DNA of 64,000 nucleotides from Acidimicrobiales bacterium (GCA_035536915.1 DATLNE010000044.1:124001-188000), one strand, 5' to 3'; positions 44,649 to 57,969 are shown, counted from the first letter of the stretch. Notes: generated by a model from the letters alone, not told the origin. Numbers and translations are program-made.

Positions 44649-44659
44649 GTCGAATTACC

Positions 44660-44878
44660 TCATTCCGGGACGGGGTCGACGCCGTGGCCGCCCCATGGAT
44701 GGCACCGTCCGAGCCGGCGAGTGGCCAACCACCCGCCTCGCAGCGCCCCATGGCGCTCGAAAGCCTCGACGGCGTACACAGAACACGTCGGCCAGTACCG
44801 ACACGGAGAAGGACGGCCCGCCCGGGCCCACTGGTAGGCCCGCACAAAGGCGATGGCAGCGCGCGCCGCAGGCGTCAT
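44660..44878 (-). CDS. yidD: Membrane protein insertion factor YidD
   Basis: A 72 aa protein, recognised by [46 protein letters not shown], the haemolytic-family signature with three Cys. Assists YidC. ATG at 44878 overlaps the rnpA stop (ATGA); the longer upstream frame is shadow of rnpA. Confidence 0.93.
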   Translation of the reverse strand: MTPAARAAIAFVRAYQWARAGRPSPCRYWPTCSVYAVEAFERHGALRGGWLATRRLGRCHPWGGHGVDPVPE

Positions 44879-45219
44879 CGCCGCTGCTCGCTCGAGATCG
44901 CCTGCACCGCTTCGGCCACGACTGTCCTCAACTCCTGAAACGACAACCTGGTTGCCTCTGCGGTCGCACCCAGCAGGTACGCACCTGGGCGGAGCGCAGG
45001 GGCGAGCTCGGCCACAATGGCCCGCAATCGACGGCGAAGTCGATTGCGCACAACCGCACCGCCGACCTTGCGGCCGATGGCATAGGCGACCTGCGGGGGA
45101 CCGGGAGGCTCGCCTGGCGCAAAGGTTACCGTGATCGGTCCCCGTCGCACCCGTTGGCGCGAGCGCCGCAAGGCAAGGAACGTGTCGCGGCTGCGAACCC
45201 GCCACACGGGGCCGGTCAT
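44875..45219 (-). CDS. rnpA: Ribonuclease P protein component
   Basis: A 114 aa basic protein with the RNR motif [17 protein letters not shown] and N-terminal [22 protein letters not shown]. Partners with RNase P RNA (not in this window) to mature tRNA 5' ends. ATG at 45219; lies between rpmH and yidD. Confidence 0.95.
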   Translation of the reverse strand: MTGPVWRVRSRDTFLALRRSRQRVRRGPITVTFAPGEPPGPPQVAYAIGRKVGGAVVRNRLRRRLRAIVAELAPALRPGAYLLGATAEATRLSFQELRTVVAEAVQAISSEQRR

Positions 45220-45240
45220 CGACGCCCGGGCCGGGGGGAA

Positions 45241-45375
45241 CTACGCAGACAGCTTGTGGCGGCCCTTGAGGCGCCGGGCCTTGAGGATGGCGCGACCGGC
45301 GCGCGTGGACATCCGGTGGCGGAAGCCATGGTTCTTCGCCCGTTTCCGGTTGTTCGGCTGGTAGGTGCGCTTCAC
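45241..45375 (-). CDS. rpmH: 50S ribosomal protein L34
   Basis: A 44 aa bL34, too short for many ORF lists. It begins [19 protein letters not shown] and ends with [14 protein letters not shown], the complete family sequence. Start GTG at 45375 with AGGAG about 7 nt upstream. First gene of the leftward origin operon. Confidence 0.97.
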   Translation of the reverse strand: MKRTYQPNNRKRAKNHGFRHRMSTRAGRAILKARRLKGRHKLSA

Positions 45376-45684
45376 CCGTCACTCCTGGCAATGGCCGAGC
45401 CGTCGTCGACCGGCGTTCCAGGGTAGAGGCGCGGCACCCCTCTGGGCAACCGAGGGCACAAAACCGCAGGCCGGCGCCTTTTCCACAGCGCCACTCGCCT
45501 CGGGCCGAGGGCGGTGCTACCGTCCATCGCTCCACCGCACATCGGTGGCAGACGGGCGGTCTACTCCTTCCCCGAGGCCGCCCCGGATCGAGTGGACGCG
45601 GACTGGCTCAGACGGCCGGCCACGTCGTCCACAGGTGTGGAACAGATTGTGGACGACTCGGCGGTCGGGGAGACGGAAACGCTG
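45376..45684. other. rpmH-dnaA intergenic region with DnaA-box-like cluster
   Basis: 309 bp. It holds TTTTCCACA at 45479-45487 and a perfect inverted pair TCGTCCACA (45625-45633) and TGTGGACGA (45648-45656) flanking TGTGGAACA (45636-45644). This looks like a DnaA-binding autoregulatory region and one part of the origin. An upstream GTG frame from 45514 runs through it but does not look like DnaA domain I. Confidence 0.6.
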
Positions 45685-47079
45685 GTGACAGACGCAGAGC
45701 AGCTGTGGATTCTGTGCTCCGACGCCCTTCGGAGCCAGGTGTCCGAGGCGACCTGGAAAACGTGGTTCGACGGCGTTCGTCCCGTGTCGGCCGACGACGG
45801 CCACCTCGTGCTCAGCGTGCCCAGCTCGTTGGTGAAGGAGCGGTTGGAGAACCGCTACCTGCCCATGGTGCGCGACGTGCTCGCCGATGCCACCGGTGCC
45901 GACCGGTCCATCACCCTCGACGTGCGCACCGACGCGGTGACCGGCGACGACAACGGATCGTCGGGCCTCCTAGGCGGCAACGACTGGACCACAGCCCTGC
46001 CCACAACGCCCGCCGTGCCGCCGCCCCCGGCGGCCGCCGCCCGGGCCGAGGACAGCCCGCTCAACCCCCGCTACACGTTCGAGGCCTTCGTCATCGGGTC
46101 GTCCAACCGCTTCGCCCACGCGGCCGCCCTGTCGGTGGCCGAGACCCCGGCCAAGAGCTACAACCCGCTGTTCATCCACGGGTTCGCCGGGCTGGGCAAG
46201 ACCCACCTGCTGCATGCCATCGGCAACTACGTGCGCCAGAACTTCCCGGCCCGCCACGTGCGATACGTCTCCACCGAGACGTTCATGAACGAGTTCGTCG
46301 ACGCCATCCGCACCAACACCACCACCGCGTTCAAGCGGCGCTACCGCGAGTGCGACGTCCTGCTCGTCGACGACATCCAGTTCATGGAGAACAAGGAAGG
46401 GCTCCAAGAAGAGTTCTTTCACACGTTCAACAGCCTCTACGGCGCCTCCAAGCAGATCGTCATCACCTCCGACCGGCCGCCCAAGTCGATCGCCACCTTG
46501 GAAGACCGCCTGCGCAGCCGGTTCCTGTCGGGCCTCATCACCGACGTGCAACCCCCCGAGCTCGAGACCCGCCTGGCCATCCTGCGCAAGAAGGCGGGGG
46601 GCGAGCAGCACCACGTGCCCGACGAGGTGCTGGAGTTCATCGCCACCCACGTGAAGGACAACATCCGCGAGCTCGAAGGCGCCCTCATCCGGGTCTCGGC
46701 CTTCGCCTCGCTGAACCGGGAGCCGCTGAACCGGGTGCTGGCCGAGAAGGTGCTGTCCGACCTCATCGCCAACGACCAGCCCCGCCAGATCACCCCGAAG
46801 CACATCCTCGACGCCACCTCCGAGACCTTCGGGTTCAGCATCGAGGAGATCTGCGGCACCAGCCGCCGGCGCCCTCTCGTCACCGCTCGCCAGGTGGGCA
46901 TGTACGTGTTCCGGGAGGTCACCGATTTCAGCTACCCGGCCATCGCCCGGGAGTTCGGCGGCCGCGACCACACCACGGTCATCCACGCCGTAGAGAAGAT
47001 TTCCGCCCTCATGAAGGAACGGCGCCAGATCTACGACCAGGTAACCGAGCTGATCCATCGCATCAAAAGCGGTGGATGA
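45685..47079 (+). CDS. dnaA: Chromosomal replication initiator DnaA
   Basis: About 464 aa. Domain I ([24 protein letters not shown]), a Pro/Ala linker, AAA+ domain with Walker [17 protein letters not shown], Walker [10 protein letters not shown], and domain IV DNA-binding signature [17 protein letters not shown] 45685 fits domain I; GTG 45649 and GTG 45514 are in frame but lie in the DnaA-box cluster or upstream. Initiates replication at the adjacent origin. Confidence 0.95.
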   Translation: MTDAEQLWILCSDALRSQVSEATWKTWFDGVRPVSADDGHLVLSVPSSLVKERLENRYLPMVRDVLADATGADRSITLDVRTDAVTGDDNGSSGLLGGNDWTTALPTTPAVPPPPAAAARAEDSPLNPRYTFEAFVIGSSNRFAHAAALSVAETPAKSYNPLFIHGFAGLGKTHLLHAIGNYVRQNFPARHVRYVSTETFMNEFVDAIRTNTTTAFKRRYRECDVLLVDDIQFMENKEGLQEEFFHTFNSLYGASKQIVITSDRPPKSIATLEDRLRSRFLSGLITDVQPPELETRLAILRKKAGGEQHHVPDEVLEFIATHVKDNIRELEGALIRVSAFASLNREPLNRVLAEKVLSDLIANDQPRQITPKHILDATSETFGFSIEEICGTSRRRPLVTARQVGMYVFREVTDFSYPAIAREFGGRDHTTVIHAVEKISALMKERRQIYDQVTELIHRIKSGG

Positions 47080-47289
47080 CCTCGTGTCGGACCGTTGTAA
47101 TTACGGGGACAGCGCACCGGTTGTCCCCCGGCATCCCGGCTCGGCTCGGCCTGCCTGTGCGATCCTGGGGACAGGCGACGGACAACGAAACCCCGTCCCA
47201 CCTGGGGGAACGGCGCTCCGTCCACAGTCCACAGCCCTTATTACCTCCTCTCTTATTTCTCTCTCTTTGAAGAACATGAAAGGCGTGTG
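47080..47289. other. dnaA-dnaN intergenic region, candidate oriC
   Basis: 210 bp. CCGTCCACA (47218-47226) and CAGTCCACA (47225-47233) give two overlapping-phase TCCACA cores, followed by the most AT-rich stretch seen nearby (47235-47280, pyrimidine-rich), a possible unwinding element. The usual actinobacterial oriC position. AAAGG before dnaN is its ribosome site. Confidence 0.6.
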
Positions 47290-48390
47290 GTGAAGCTCCG
47301 CTGCGAACGTGATGTCTTGGTGGAGGCTCTGAGCACTGCAGGGCGCGCCGTTGCCGGACGGGGCGGGGCGCTCCCTGTGCTTTCGGGCGTGCGGATGGAG
47401 GTGGCGGGCGACCGGTTGCACGTCGCCGGGTCCGACCTCGACCTCACCATCCAGGTCGACGTGTCGGTGTCGGGCAGCGCCGACGGTGTATGCGTGGTCC
47501 CGGCTCGGCTGGCCGCCGACATCGTGCGGGCCATGGACCCCGGTGCGGTCACCATCGAGGCGGGCGACGACGAGGTGCGCATCGCGTCGGGTCGTTCGCA
47601 CTTCGCCGTGCGCATGTTGCCCGCCGCCGAGTTCCCCCGGCTGCCGGCACCCGCGGCGGAAGACGGCGTGACCCTCGACGCCGCCGAGTTGGCCGAAGCG
47701 CTGCGCCAGGTGGTGCGGGCCGCTTCGGGCGACGATGCCCGGCCCATCCTCACCGGTGTGCTCATGACCGCCGAGGAGTCCAACCTGCGGCTGGTGGCCA
47801 CCGACTCGTACCGGCTGGCCGTGCGTGACCTGGCGGGCAACACGGTGCTGCGGGAGGGCCAGAAGGTCCTGGTGCCTTCCAAGGCGCTCACGGAACTGCA
47901 ACGGCTGCTGGCCAGCGCCGAGCAGGTGACGTTGCACCTGGGCGAGCACGACGCGGGCTTCGAGGTGGGCAACGTCCGGTTGACGACGCGGCTCATCGAG
48001 GGCGAGTTCCCGAACTACCGCCAGCTCATCCCCTCGACGCACCCCAACCGGCTCATCGTGGGCAAGGACGCCCTGCTCGACGCCGTGCGCCGGGTGAAGC
48101 TGCTGGTGCGCGACGCCACCACCCCGGTACGCATCGCCCTGCGCCCCGACGGCATCGAGCTCACGGTCATCACCCAGGAAGTGGGCCAGGCCACCGAGGA
48201 CGTCGACGCCAAGTACGAGGGCACCGAGATCACCGTGGCCTTCAACCCCGCGTACCTCATCGACGGCGTCGAGGCCATCAACGGCGACGAGGTGCTGCTC
48301 GAGACCATCGACGCCCTGCGCCCGGCGGTCATTCGCCCCACCGAAGGCAACGACTACCTGTACCTGCTGATGCCGGTGCGGGTCTCGTGA
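47290..48390 (+). CDS. dnaN: DNA polymerase III sliding clamp beta
   Basis: A 366 aa clamp of three similar domains; KLRCERDVLVEALSTAGRAVAGRG starts domain 1, LRLVATDSYRLAVRD the middle, and YLYLLMPVRV the C-terminal hydrophobic-pocket end. GTG at 47290 is preferred to 47287 on spacing from AAAGG. Followed by recF. Confidence 0.97.
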   Translation: MKLRCERDVLVEALSTAGRAVAGRGGALPVLSGVRMEVAGDRLHVAGSDLDLTIQVDVSVSGSADGVCVVPARLAADIVRAMDPGAVTIEAGDDEVRIASGRSHFAVRMLPAAEFPRLPAPAAEDGVTLDAAELAEALRQVVRAASGDDARPILTGVLMTAEESNLRLVATDSYRLAVRDLAGNTVLREGQKVLVPSKALTELQRLLASAEQVTLHLGEHDAGFEVGNVRLTTRLIEGEFPNYRQLIPSTHPNRLIVGKDALLDAVRRVKLLVRDATTPVRIALRPDGIELTVITQEVGQATEDVDAKYEGTEITVAFNPAYLIDGVEAINGDEVLLETIDALRPAVIRPTEGNDYLYLLMPVRVS

Positions 48391-48397
48391 GGGCGCG

Positions 48398-49471
48398 TTG
48401 CGCGTTGACCGGCTGTGGCTGACCGACTTTCGTAGTTACACGTCGGCCGAGCTGGCTCCGGCCCCCGACGGGCTCACCGTGGTGGTCGGCTCCAACGGCG
48501 AGGGCAAGACCAACCTGCTCGAAGCCATCGCCTACCTGGCCACTTTGTCGTCGTTCCGAGGCGCCCCGGACGACGCCCTGGTGCGCGCGGGCGCCAGCCA
48601 GGCGGTCGTGCGGGCCGAGGGCGAGCGCGAGGGCCGGAACTTGTTGTTGGAAGCCGAGATCAACACGGTCGGCCGCAACCGGGTGTTCGTGAACCGCCAG
48701 CCCTTGAAGCGAGGCCGCGACCTGCTGGGCGCCCTGCGGGTGACGGTGTTCTCGCCCGACGACCTCGCCTTGATCAAGGGCGGGCCGTCGGAGCGGCGCC
48801 GCTACCTCGACGACACCTTGGTGGCCCTGCACCCCCGCTTCGACGCCCTGCGCTCCGATGTGGAACGGGTGCTGCGCCAGCGCACCACCCTGCTCAAGCA
48901 GGCAGGCGGGCGGCTCACCCCCGAGGTCGAGGCCACCCTCGACGTATGGGACGCCAAGCTGGCCTCGGCGGGCACGGCATTGACCGAGGCCCGGGAGGAC
49001 CTGGTGCGACGCCTGGAGCCGGTGGTGAGCAAGTCCTACGACCAGGTGGCCCACGCCTCGGCCGACGTGACGATGTCGCTGGAGCGGTCGTGGGACGGCC
49101 TGCTCACCGAGGCGCTGGCCGCGGCCCGCCCCGACGACCTGCGCCGGGGCGTGACCACCGTGGGCCCGCACCGCGACGAACTGGCATTGGCCATCGGCGG
49201 CCTGCCCGCTCGCACCCACGGCTCGCAGGGGGAGCAGCGGTCCCTGGCGCTCGCCCTGCAGTTGGCCGCCCACGCCGTGGTCACCGACACCACAGGGGCC
49301 ACGCCGGTGCTGCTGCTCGACGACGTGTTCTCCGAGCTCGACCCGGCCCGCAGCGAGGCCCTGTTGGCCCACCTGCCCGCGGGCCAGGCCATCTTGACCA
49401 CGGCCAGCCCGGTGCCGACCACCGCGGTGGTGGCCGCCACCGTGCGGGTGGCTGCGGGCACCCTGTCGTGA
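48398..49471 (+). CDS. recF: DNA replication/repair protein RecF
   Basis: A 357 aa SMC-like ATPase. Walker A VVGSNGEGKTNLLEAI, signature THGSQGEQRSLALALQLA and Walker B VLLLDDVFSELDPAR. Loads RecA at gaps through RecFOR. TTG start at 48398, 7 nt after the dnaN stop. Its stop overlaps dciA (GTGA). Confidence 0.96.
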   Translation: MRVDRLWLTDFRSYTSAELAPAPDGLTVVVGSNGEGKTNLLEAIAYLATLSSFRGAPDDALVRAGASQAVVRAEGEREGRNLLLEAEINTVGRNRVFVNRQPLKRGRDLLGALRVTVFSPDDLALIKGGPSERRRYLDDTLVALHPRFDALRSDVERVLRQRTTLLKQAGGRLTPEVEATLDVWDAKLASAGTALTEAREDLVRRLEPVVSKSYDQVAHASADVTMSLERSWDGLLTEALAAARPDDLRRGVTTVGPHRDELALAIGGLPARTHGSQGEQRSLALALQLAAHAVVTDTTGATPVLLLDDVFSELDPARSEALLAHLPAGQAILTTASPVPTTAVVAATVRVAAGTLS

Positions 49472-49773
49472 GCCGCTGGCGCCCGTTGCCCGACCCGGCG
49501 GGCGAGCAACCCCGCCGCTTGAGCGAGTCGCTGGGGCGCTACCGCACCACGCTGTCGCTGGTGCTCGGCGTCTGGCGCGACGTGGTGGGGGAGTCGGTGG
49601 CGGGCCACGCCAAGCCGGTGGCGGTGCGCCAGGGCGCGCTGATCGTCGAGGTCGACGACCCGGTGTGGGCCACCCAGCTCCGGTGGCTGGGTGACGACCT
49701 GCTCGGCAAGCTCGGCGAGGCCGTCGGGGCCCCCGTGGCAGAGCGGCTGGAAATCCGCGTCGGCAGGCGCTGA
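49468..49773 (+). CDS. dciA: DciA-like (DUF721) helicase-loading protein
   Basis: A 101 aa DUF721 protein; ESLGRYRTTLSLVLGVWRDVVGESVAGHAKPVAVRQGALIVEVDDPVWATQL is the domain. The M. tuberculosis homologue sits at the same place and interacts with DnaB. Start GTG at 49468 overlaps the recF stop. Confidence 0.9.
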   Translation: MSRWRPLPDPAGEQPRRLSESLGRYRTTLSLVLGVWRDVVGESVAGHAKPVAVRQGALIVEVDDPVWATQLRWLGDDLLGKLGEAVGAPVAERLEIRVGRR

Positions 49774-49833
49774 AACGCCGGGTTCTGTCTCACCCCTCTG
49801 GTAAACTGCCATCATTGCAATTCGGGCTGCTGA

Positions 49834-51830
<1,997 letters not shown>

Positions 51831-51831
<1 letters not shown>

Positions 51832-51911
51832 GCCTCGGGGCCTGTCCGCCAGGGCACCCTCCCACCGGTGCTCCGCACCGGCGGGCCCCTCCCTTCCGGC
51901 CACCCGAGGCT
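51831..51911. other. Multi-hairpin region between gyrB and gyrA
   Basis: The outer arms AGCCTCGGG and CCCGAGGCT (perfect 9 bp, beginning at the gyrB stop) enclose an inner CCGGTGC/GCACCGG hairpin. It may attenuate transcription into gyrA. The rest up to 52008 shows no further structure. Confidence 0.45.
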
Positions 51912-52008
51912 GGCGCACCGACTCGGCCGCTGTTGCGTGAGCACGCAGCGCGACGCCGTTCCCATGACTTGGACTCGAAGTGAGAGTGAAAACCGGAAGT
52001 GAGTTGCT

Positions 52009-54492
<2,484 letters not shown>

Positions 54493-54548
54493 GCCGCACC
54501 AAACCAACTTCCCCCTCCGTAAGCCCGCAGTCCTTTCGGAGGTGAACC

Positions 54549-55157
54549 ATGCCGCGCTGTCGCGGTCAATCGGGGCAGACCCTGCCCTTCGTCGCGCTTG
54601 TGCTCGTTGCCCTGGGCGCAGCGTCGTTGTTGGTGGGCAAGCTGGGCGGGGCCGCCGTGCTGCGGGCCCGGGCGGTGGCGGCGGCCGACACCGCGGCGTT
54701 GGCGGGCGCCGTCGGTGACCGCGCCGACGCGGAGGCGGTCGCCCGGTCCAACGGCGGGTCGGTGCTCGGCTTCGACCGGGTGGGCGACGACGCCCGGGTG
54801 CGGGTAAGCGTGGGGCCGGCCGTCGCCACCGCCCGGGCACGGCCGGTGCAGCCGGAGGGCGCCGCAGGGTTGGCTCCCGCCTTGCGGGCGGCGCTGGCCC
54901 GGGCCGAGCAGCTGCTCGGCCGCCCCATCCCCATCACCTCGGGCCGGCGGTCGACGGCGGAGCAGGCAGCGCTGTGGGCCAACCGCTTCCGCAACCCGTT
55001 CCCGGTGGCGCCCCCGGGGCGCTCCAAGCACGAGCTGGGGCTGGCCGTCGACGTGCCCTCGGCCTTTTTGCCCACGCTGGTGCCCGTGGCCCGCCAGGCC
55101 GGGCTGTGCCGTCCGTACCCCGACGACCCCGTCCACTTCGAGCTCTGCCCACCCTGA
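54549..55157 (+). CDS. TadE-like / VanY-type carboxypeptidase fusion protein
   Basis: A 202 aa protein. Residues 8-60 resemble the TadE/TadG-type pilin-like N-terminus (QTLPFVALVLVALGAASLLVGK, VAAADTAALAGAV). Residues 100-200 form a peptidase M15 (VanY) D,D-carboxypeptidase: TSGRRSTAEQAALWANR, the zinc motif SKHELGLAVDV and DDPVHFELC. All catalytic ligands are visible. ATG at 54549; gyrA and DUF3566 are neighbours. Confidence 0.85.
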   Translation: MPRCRGQSGQTLPFVALVLVALGAASLLVGKLGGAAVLRARAVAAADTAALAGAVGDRADAEAVARSNGGSVLGFDRVGDDARVRVSVGPAVATARARPVQPEGAAGLAPALRAALARAEQLLGRPIPITSGRRSTAEQAALWANRFRNPFPVAPPGRSKHELGLAVDVPSAFLPTLVPVARQAGLCRPYPDDPVHFELCPP

Positions 55158-55204
55158 CTTCGGCGTCCCCGGGGGGGCGGTCGCCAGCGGGTAGCCTCCG
55201 ATCC

Positions 55205-55591
55205 GTGGCGCAGGGGAGACGTGTACGGCGGGTCATCCGCAAGATCGACCCGTGGACGGTCCTGCGCTTCTCGGCCCTCTTCTACGCCAGCATGCTTGTG
55301 GTGGTGCTGGTGGCGGGCACGCTGCTGTGGGTGGCGGCCTCGTCGGTCGGGGTGATCGACAACGTCGAGAAGTTCATCAAGGAGCTGTTCGCCCTCGAGT
55401 CGTTCCGCATCTCCGGGGTCAAGCTGTTCACCTCGTCGGCGGTGGGCGGCCTCGTCCTGGTGCTGCTGGGCACGGGCATGAACGTGCTGATGGCCGTCGT
55501 CTACAACCTCACCGCCGACATCGTGGGCGGCGTGGAGGTGACGATGCTGGAGGAAGACACCGCCGGCGCGTCCCGCCGCTCGGTCGTCTGA
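55205..55591 (+). CDS. DUF3566 membrane protein
   Basis: A 128 aa protein with two TM segments (about residues 20-47 and 72-100) and the family motif VIRKIDPWTVLRFSALFY. The mycobacterial homologue follows gyrA (Rv0007). GTG at 55205 is 7 nt after TAGCCT. Precedes tRNA-Ile. Confidence 0.9.
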   Translation: MAQGRRVRRVIRKIDPWTVLRFSALFYASMLVVVLVAGTLLWVAASSVGVIDNVEKFIKELFALESFRISGVKLFTSSAVGGLVLVLLGTGMNVLMAVVYNLTADIVGGVEVTMLEEDTAGASRRSVV

Positions 55592-55618
55592 GCGCGTGTA
55601 TCGTCTTGCACTCGGCTT

Positions 55619-55692
55619 GGGGCTATAGCTCAGTCGGTTAGAGCGCAGCACTGATAATGCTGAGGTCGGTGGTTCGATTCCACCTAGCCCCA
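55619..55692 (+). tRNA. ileT: tRNA-Ile (GAT)
   Basis: 74 nt cloverleaf: acceptor GGGGCTA/TAGCCCC, anticodon stem CAGCA/TGCTG with loop CTGATAA (anticodon GAT), T-arm GGTGGTTCGATTCCACC, no encoded CCA. Follows gyrA-DUF3566, as in mycobacteria. Confidence 0.97.
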
Positions 55693-55697
55693 CTCCT

Positions 55698-55835
55698 ATG
55701 CAAGCCCTTCGCCGTCTCGCGCTCGCTGTTGGTGCCGCCGGGCTGCTGGCCGGGCTGCTTCGCCTCCGCGGCACCGGTGGCACGCCGCCCCAACGTGGGG
55801 GCTGGCGCGAGTTGTCAGGCCCCGACCTCCGCTAG
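55698..55835 (+). CDS. Small membrane peptide upstream of the saccharopine-dehydrogenase-like gene
   Basis: A 45 aa peptide from ATG 55698: one hydrophobic segment (ALAVGAAGLLAGLLRL) and a GGWREL-containing tail. Its TAG stop shares its G with the GTG of the next gene (TAGTG). Translational coupling and regular high-GC third positions support it. Confidence 0.5.
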   Translation: MQALRRLALAVGAAGLLAGLLRLRGTGGTPPQRGGWRELSGPDLR

Positions 55836-56812
55836 TGCGCATCGCGTTGGTGGGTGCGGGTGCGGTCGGCGCCCGGGTGGCTCGCCAGTTGGTGCCGTCC
55901 GACGACGTCGAATCGCTTCTCGTCTTCGACACTGATGCCCGCCGCATCGCCGCGGTGGTGGCGTCGATCGGCGTCCCGGCCAGGATCGGGTCGTGGCCCG
56001 TCGACGCCGACGTGGTGGTGCTGGCCCATCCGGGTGACCACCGGGCTGCGGCCGAGACAGCCCTCGAACGGGGCGCCTCGGTGGTCTCCGTGTCCGACGA
56101 CATGGCCGATGTGCGGGGCCTCCTCCTGCTCGACGCCGAGGCCCGGGAGCGCAACCGCTACGTCGTGGTCGGGGCGGGTTTCGCGCCGGGGCTCACGTGC
56201 CTGCTGGCCAAGCACGCGGCGGCCGACCTCGACGAGCTCGACGAGCTGCACGTGGCCAAGACCGGCACCGCGGGGCCTGCGTGCGCCCGTCGCCACCATC
56301 GAGCGCTGTCGGAGCGGGCGATCGACTGGCGTGAGGGGGCGTGGCAGTCGCGGCCGGGCGGGTCAGGGCGTGAACTGTGCTGGTTCCCCGACCCCATCGG
56401 CCCCCAGGACTGCTACCGGGCCGGGCTGCCCGACGCCCTGCTCTTGGCGCCGGCGTTCCCCGGCGTCGAACGGATCACCGCCCGAGTGGGGGCCACCCGC
56501 CGCGACCGGCTGACGGCACGGCTGCCGATGCTGCGCCCGCCGCACCCCGAAGGCCTGCTCGGTGCCGTACGGGTGGAGGCCCGAGGGCGCCGCGCGGGCG
56601 TGCGCGACGTGCGCATCTTCGGCGCTGTCGACCGCCCCGGGGTGGCCGCCGGTGCCGTGGCCGCCTTGGCGGCGCTGGCTGCCGGCCGGGGCGAACTGGC
56701 CCGGCCCGGGGCAGCCAGCTTGTCGGAATTGGTGGCCGACCCGGTGCCGTTCCTGGCTGAACTGGCGCGCCGAGGCGTGCGGGCGGCCGCCTTCGAGGGC
56801 GCCGGCGCGTAA
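55835..56812 (+). CDS. Saccharopine-dehydrogenase-like NAD(P)-binding protein
   Basis: A 325 aa oxidoreductase-like protein. N-terminal Rossmann motif RIALVGAGAVGARVARQLV, then DDVESLLVFDTDARR and VVVGAGFAPGLTCLLAKHAA. No obvious catalytic pattern beyond NAD(P) binding, so the substrate is unknown. GTG at 55835 overlaps the small upstream gene. Confidence 0.75.
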   Translation: MRIALVGAGAVGARVARQLVPSDDVESLLVFDTDARRIAAVVASIGVPARIGSWPVDADVVVLAHPGDHRAAAETALERGASVVSVSDDMADVRGLLLLDAEARERNRYVVVGAGFAPGLTCLLAKHAAADLDELDELHVAKTGTAGPACARRHHRALSERAIDWREGAWQSRPGGSGRELCWFPDPIGPQDCYRAGLPDALLLAPAFPGVERITARVGATRRDRLTARLPMLRPPHPEGLLGAVRVEARGRRAGVRDVRIFGAVDRPGVAAGAVAALAALAAGRGELARPGAASLSELVADPVPFLAELARRGVRAAAFEGAGA

Positions 56813-56814
56813 TC

Positions 56815-56881
56815 CGCCGCTTTTCCACAGAATGCGACGCCTGGTTCGGGAGTTCTCCCCCGCATCCTGTGGAAAACGGCG
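56815..56881. terminator. Long hairpin with TTTTCCACA/TGTGGAAAA arms
   Basis: 21-22 nt near-perfect arms around a 24 nt loop between convergent genes; the arms contain DnaA-box-like TTTTCCACA and its complement, with TGTGGACTA a few bases later. Terminator, possibly a DnaA-titrating site. Confidence 0.5.
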
Positions 56882-56893
56882 AATCGCTGTGGA

Positions 56894-57124
56894 CTAGGAG
56901 GCGGGGTCGACCGGCTGGCCGTACGTCGTCGGCCCTTCCATGGTGTCGAGCGACGGCGCGTCGTCGGTGGGCGGGTCTTCCATCGGGCCCTCGCCCAGAG
57001 GCGGGTCCTGGCCCGGCGGGACATCGGTGGGGCCGACATCGCCCACGATGTTGGGGTCGTTGGTGCCTACGGGGGCGTCACGCATGCGGTCGAGGACGCC
57101 GTCGTCGGTGTGGTCGGTGGTCAT
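56894..57124 (-). CDS. Small acidic protein of unknown function
   Basis: A 76 aa protein rich in Asp, Pro and Gly (TNDPNIVGDVGPTDVPPGQ), without hydrophobic segment, probably disordered. ATG at 57124 begins MTTDHTDDG; an upstream ATG frame adds 17 residues. No family recognised; low confidence. Confidence 0.4.
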   Translation of the reverse strand: MTTDHTDDGVLDRMRDAPVGTNDPNIVGDVGPTDVPPGQDPPLGEGPMEDPPTDDAPSLDTMEGPTTYGQPVDPAS

Positions 57125-57202
57125 GGTCGCCACGTACCCGATTCCGGCACATGGCAAATAGTGGTTTGAGCGCATGTGAAGAACGGGTAAGACGGCGGCA
57201 CC

Positions 57203-57391
57203 ATGTCACCTCGAACCCCCGCATGGCTGACGGCTGACGAGGTGGCTGACCGACTCGGTTTCTCCCTCGCCGCCGTGTACGAGGAGATCCACGCCGATCG
57301 CCTCCCGGCGCAGCGTTACGGCCGCAGCTACCTCGTCCGCCGATCCGACGTCGAAGCCCGCCTCACCGAAACCGCCGTCGCCACCGGCTAG
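57203..57391 (+). CDS. Excisionase-like HTH DNA-binding protein
   Basis: A 62 aa MerR/excisionase-type winged helix-turn-helix: WLTADEVADRLGFSLAAVYEEIHADRLPAQRYGRSYLVRRSDVEARL. Similar proteins act as excisionases or transcription factors. It lies 26 bp before tRNA-Ala at the edge of the accessory region. Confidence 0.75.
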   Translation: MSPRTPAWLTADEVADRLGFSLAAVYEEIHADRLPAQRYGRSYLVRRSDVEARLTETAVATG

Positions 57392-57417
57392 CCCGCCCGA
57401 TACCATGTCCCCCGTAC

Positions 57418-57491
57418 GGGGACGTAGCTCAGTTGGCTAGAGCACCTGCTTTGCAAGCAGGAAGTCGTGGGTTCGAGTCCCATCGTCTCCA
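57418..57491 (+). tRNA. alaT: tRNA-Ala (TGC)
   Basis: 74 nt: acceptor GGGGACG/CGTCTCC (one G-T pair), anticodon loop TTTGCAA with anticodon TGC, T-arm GTGGGTTCGAGTCCCAT, no encoded CCA. In mycobacteria it is adjacent to tRNA-Ile; here 1.7 kb separates them. Confidence 0.97.
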
Positions 57492-57534
57492 CAACCTGTC
57501 ATTGCTCGAACCGGCGGAACCAAGGCGGTGGAAG

Positions 57535-57969
57535 TCAGCCGGTTTTGGAGGCGGCTTCGAGCGTGAGTCCCGGTACCTCACGGAAGATCTGGTCGTCGGA
57601 GACGAGAGGCACGCCGAGGCGCAGTGCGCTTGCTGCGATCCAGCGGTCTGCCTCGTGTGCGCGCTGGGCGAGTGCATGGCCGATTCGGAGACAAGCGACC
57701 CGAAGACGTGCATGCACCAGCACGAGTTCTGGACCCGAGTGCACAACCTCGACACGGGCGAGCTTCGCCTCCATTCTCAGCATGCGCGACGGGCCCCACC
57801 CACGCTGGATGGCTCCGAAGTACAACTCGGCAACGGTTTGGAAGGAGATGAAGGCGGGCCGCCCCACGATCACCGGCTCGTACCGGTCGGCAAGTGGCGA
57901 GCCTGGCACGAGGTCGGCGCCAAAGACGTTCGTGTCGATGACGATCGGACCGCGCGCTCGGGCGGTCAC
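57535..57969 (-). CDS. PIN-domain ribonuclease toxin (VapC-like)
   Basis: A 144 aa PIN protein. All four acidic positions are visible: IVIDTNVF, AELYFGAIQ, HEADRWIAASAL and LVSDDQIF. VapC toxins cleave tRNA or rRNA. ATG/GTG start at 57969 overlaps the 53 aa gene upstream by 4 nt. Confidence 0.85.
   Translation of the reverse strand: MTARARGPIVIDTNVFGADLVPGSPLADRYEPVIVGRPAFISFQTVAELYFGAIQRGWGPSRMLRMEAKLARVEVVHSGPELVLVHARLRVACLRIGHALAQRAHEADRWIAASALRLGVPLVSDDQIFREVPGLTLEAASKTG

Noticed and set aside
45514-45684. N-terminal extension of DnaA from the GTG at 45514
   Set aside because: The extension is not DnaA-like, contains a DnaA-box cluster and precedes domain I, so it is treated as regulatory DNA.
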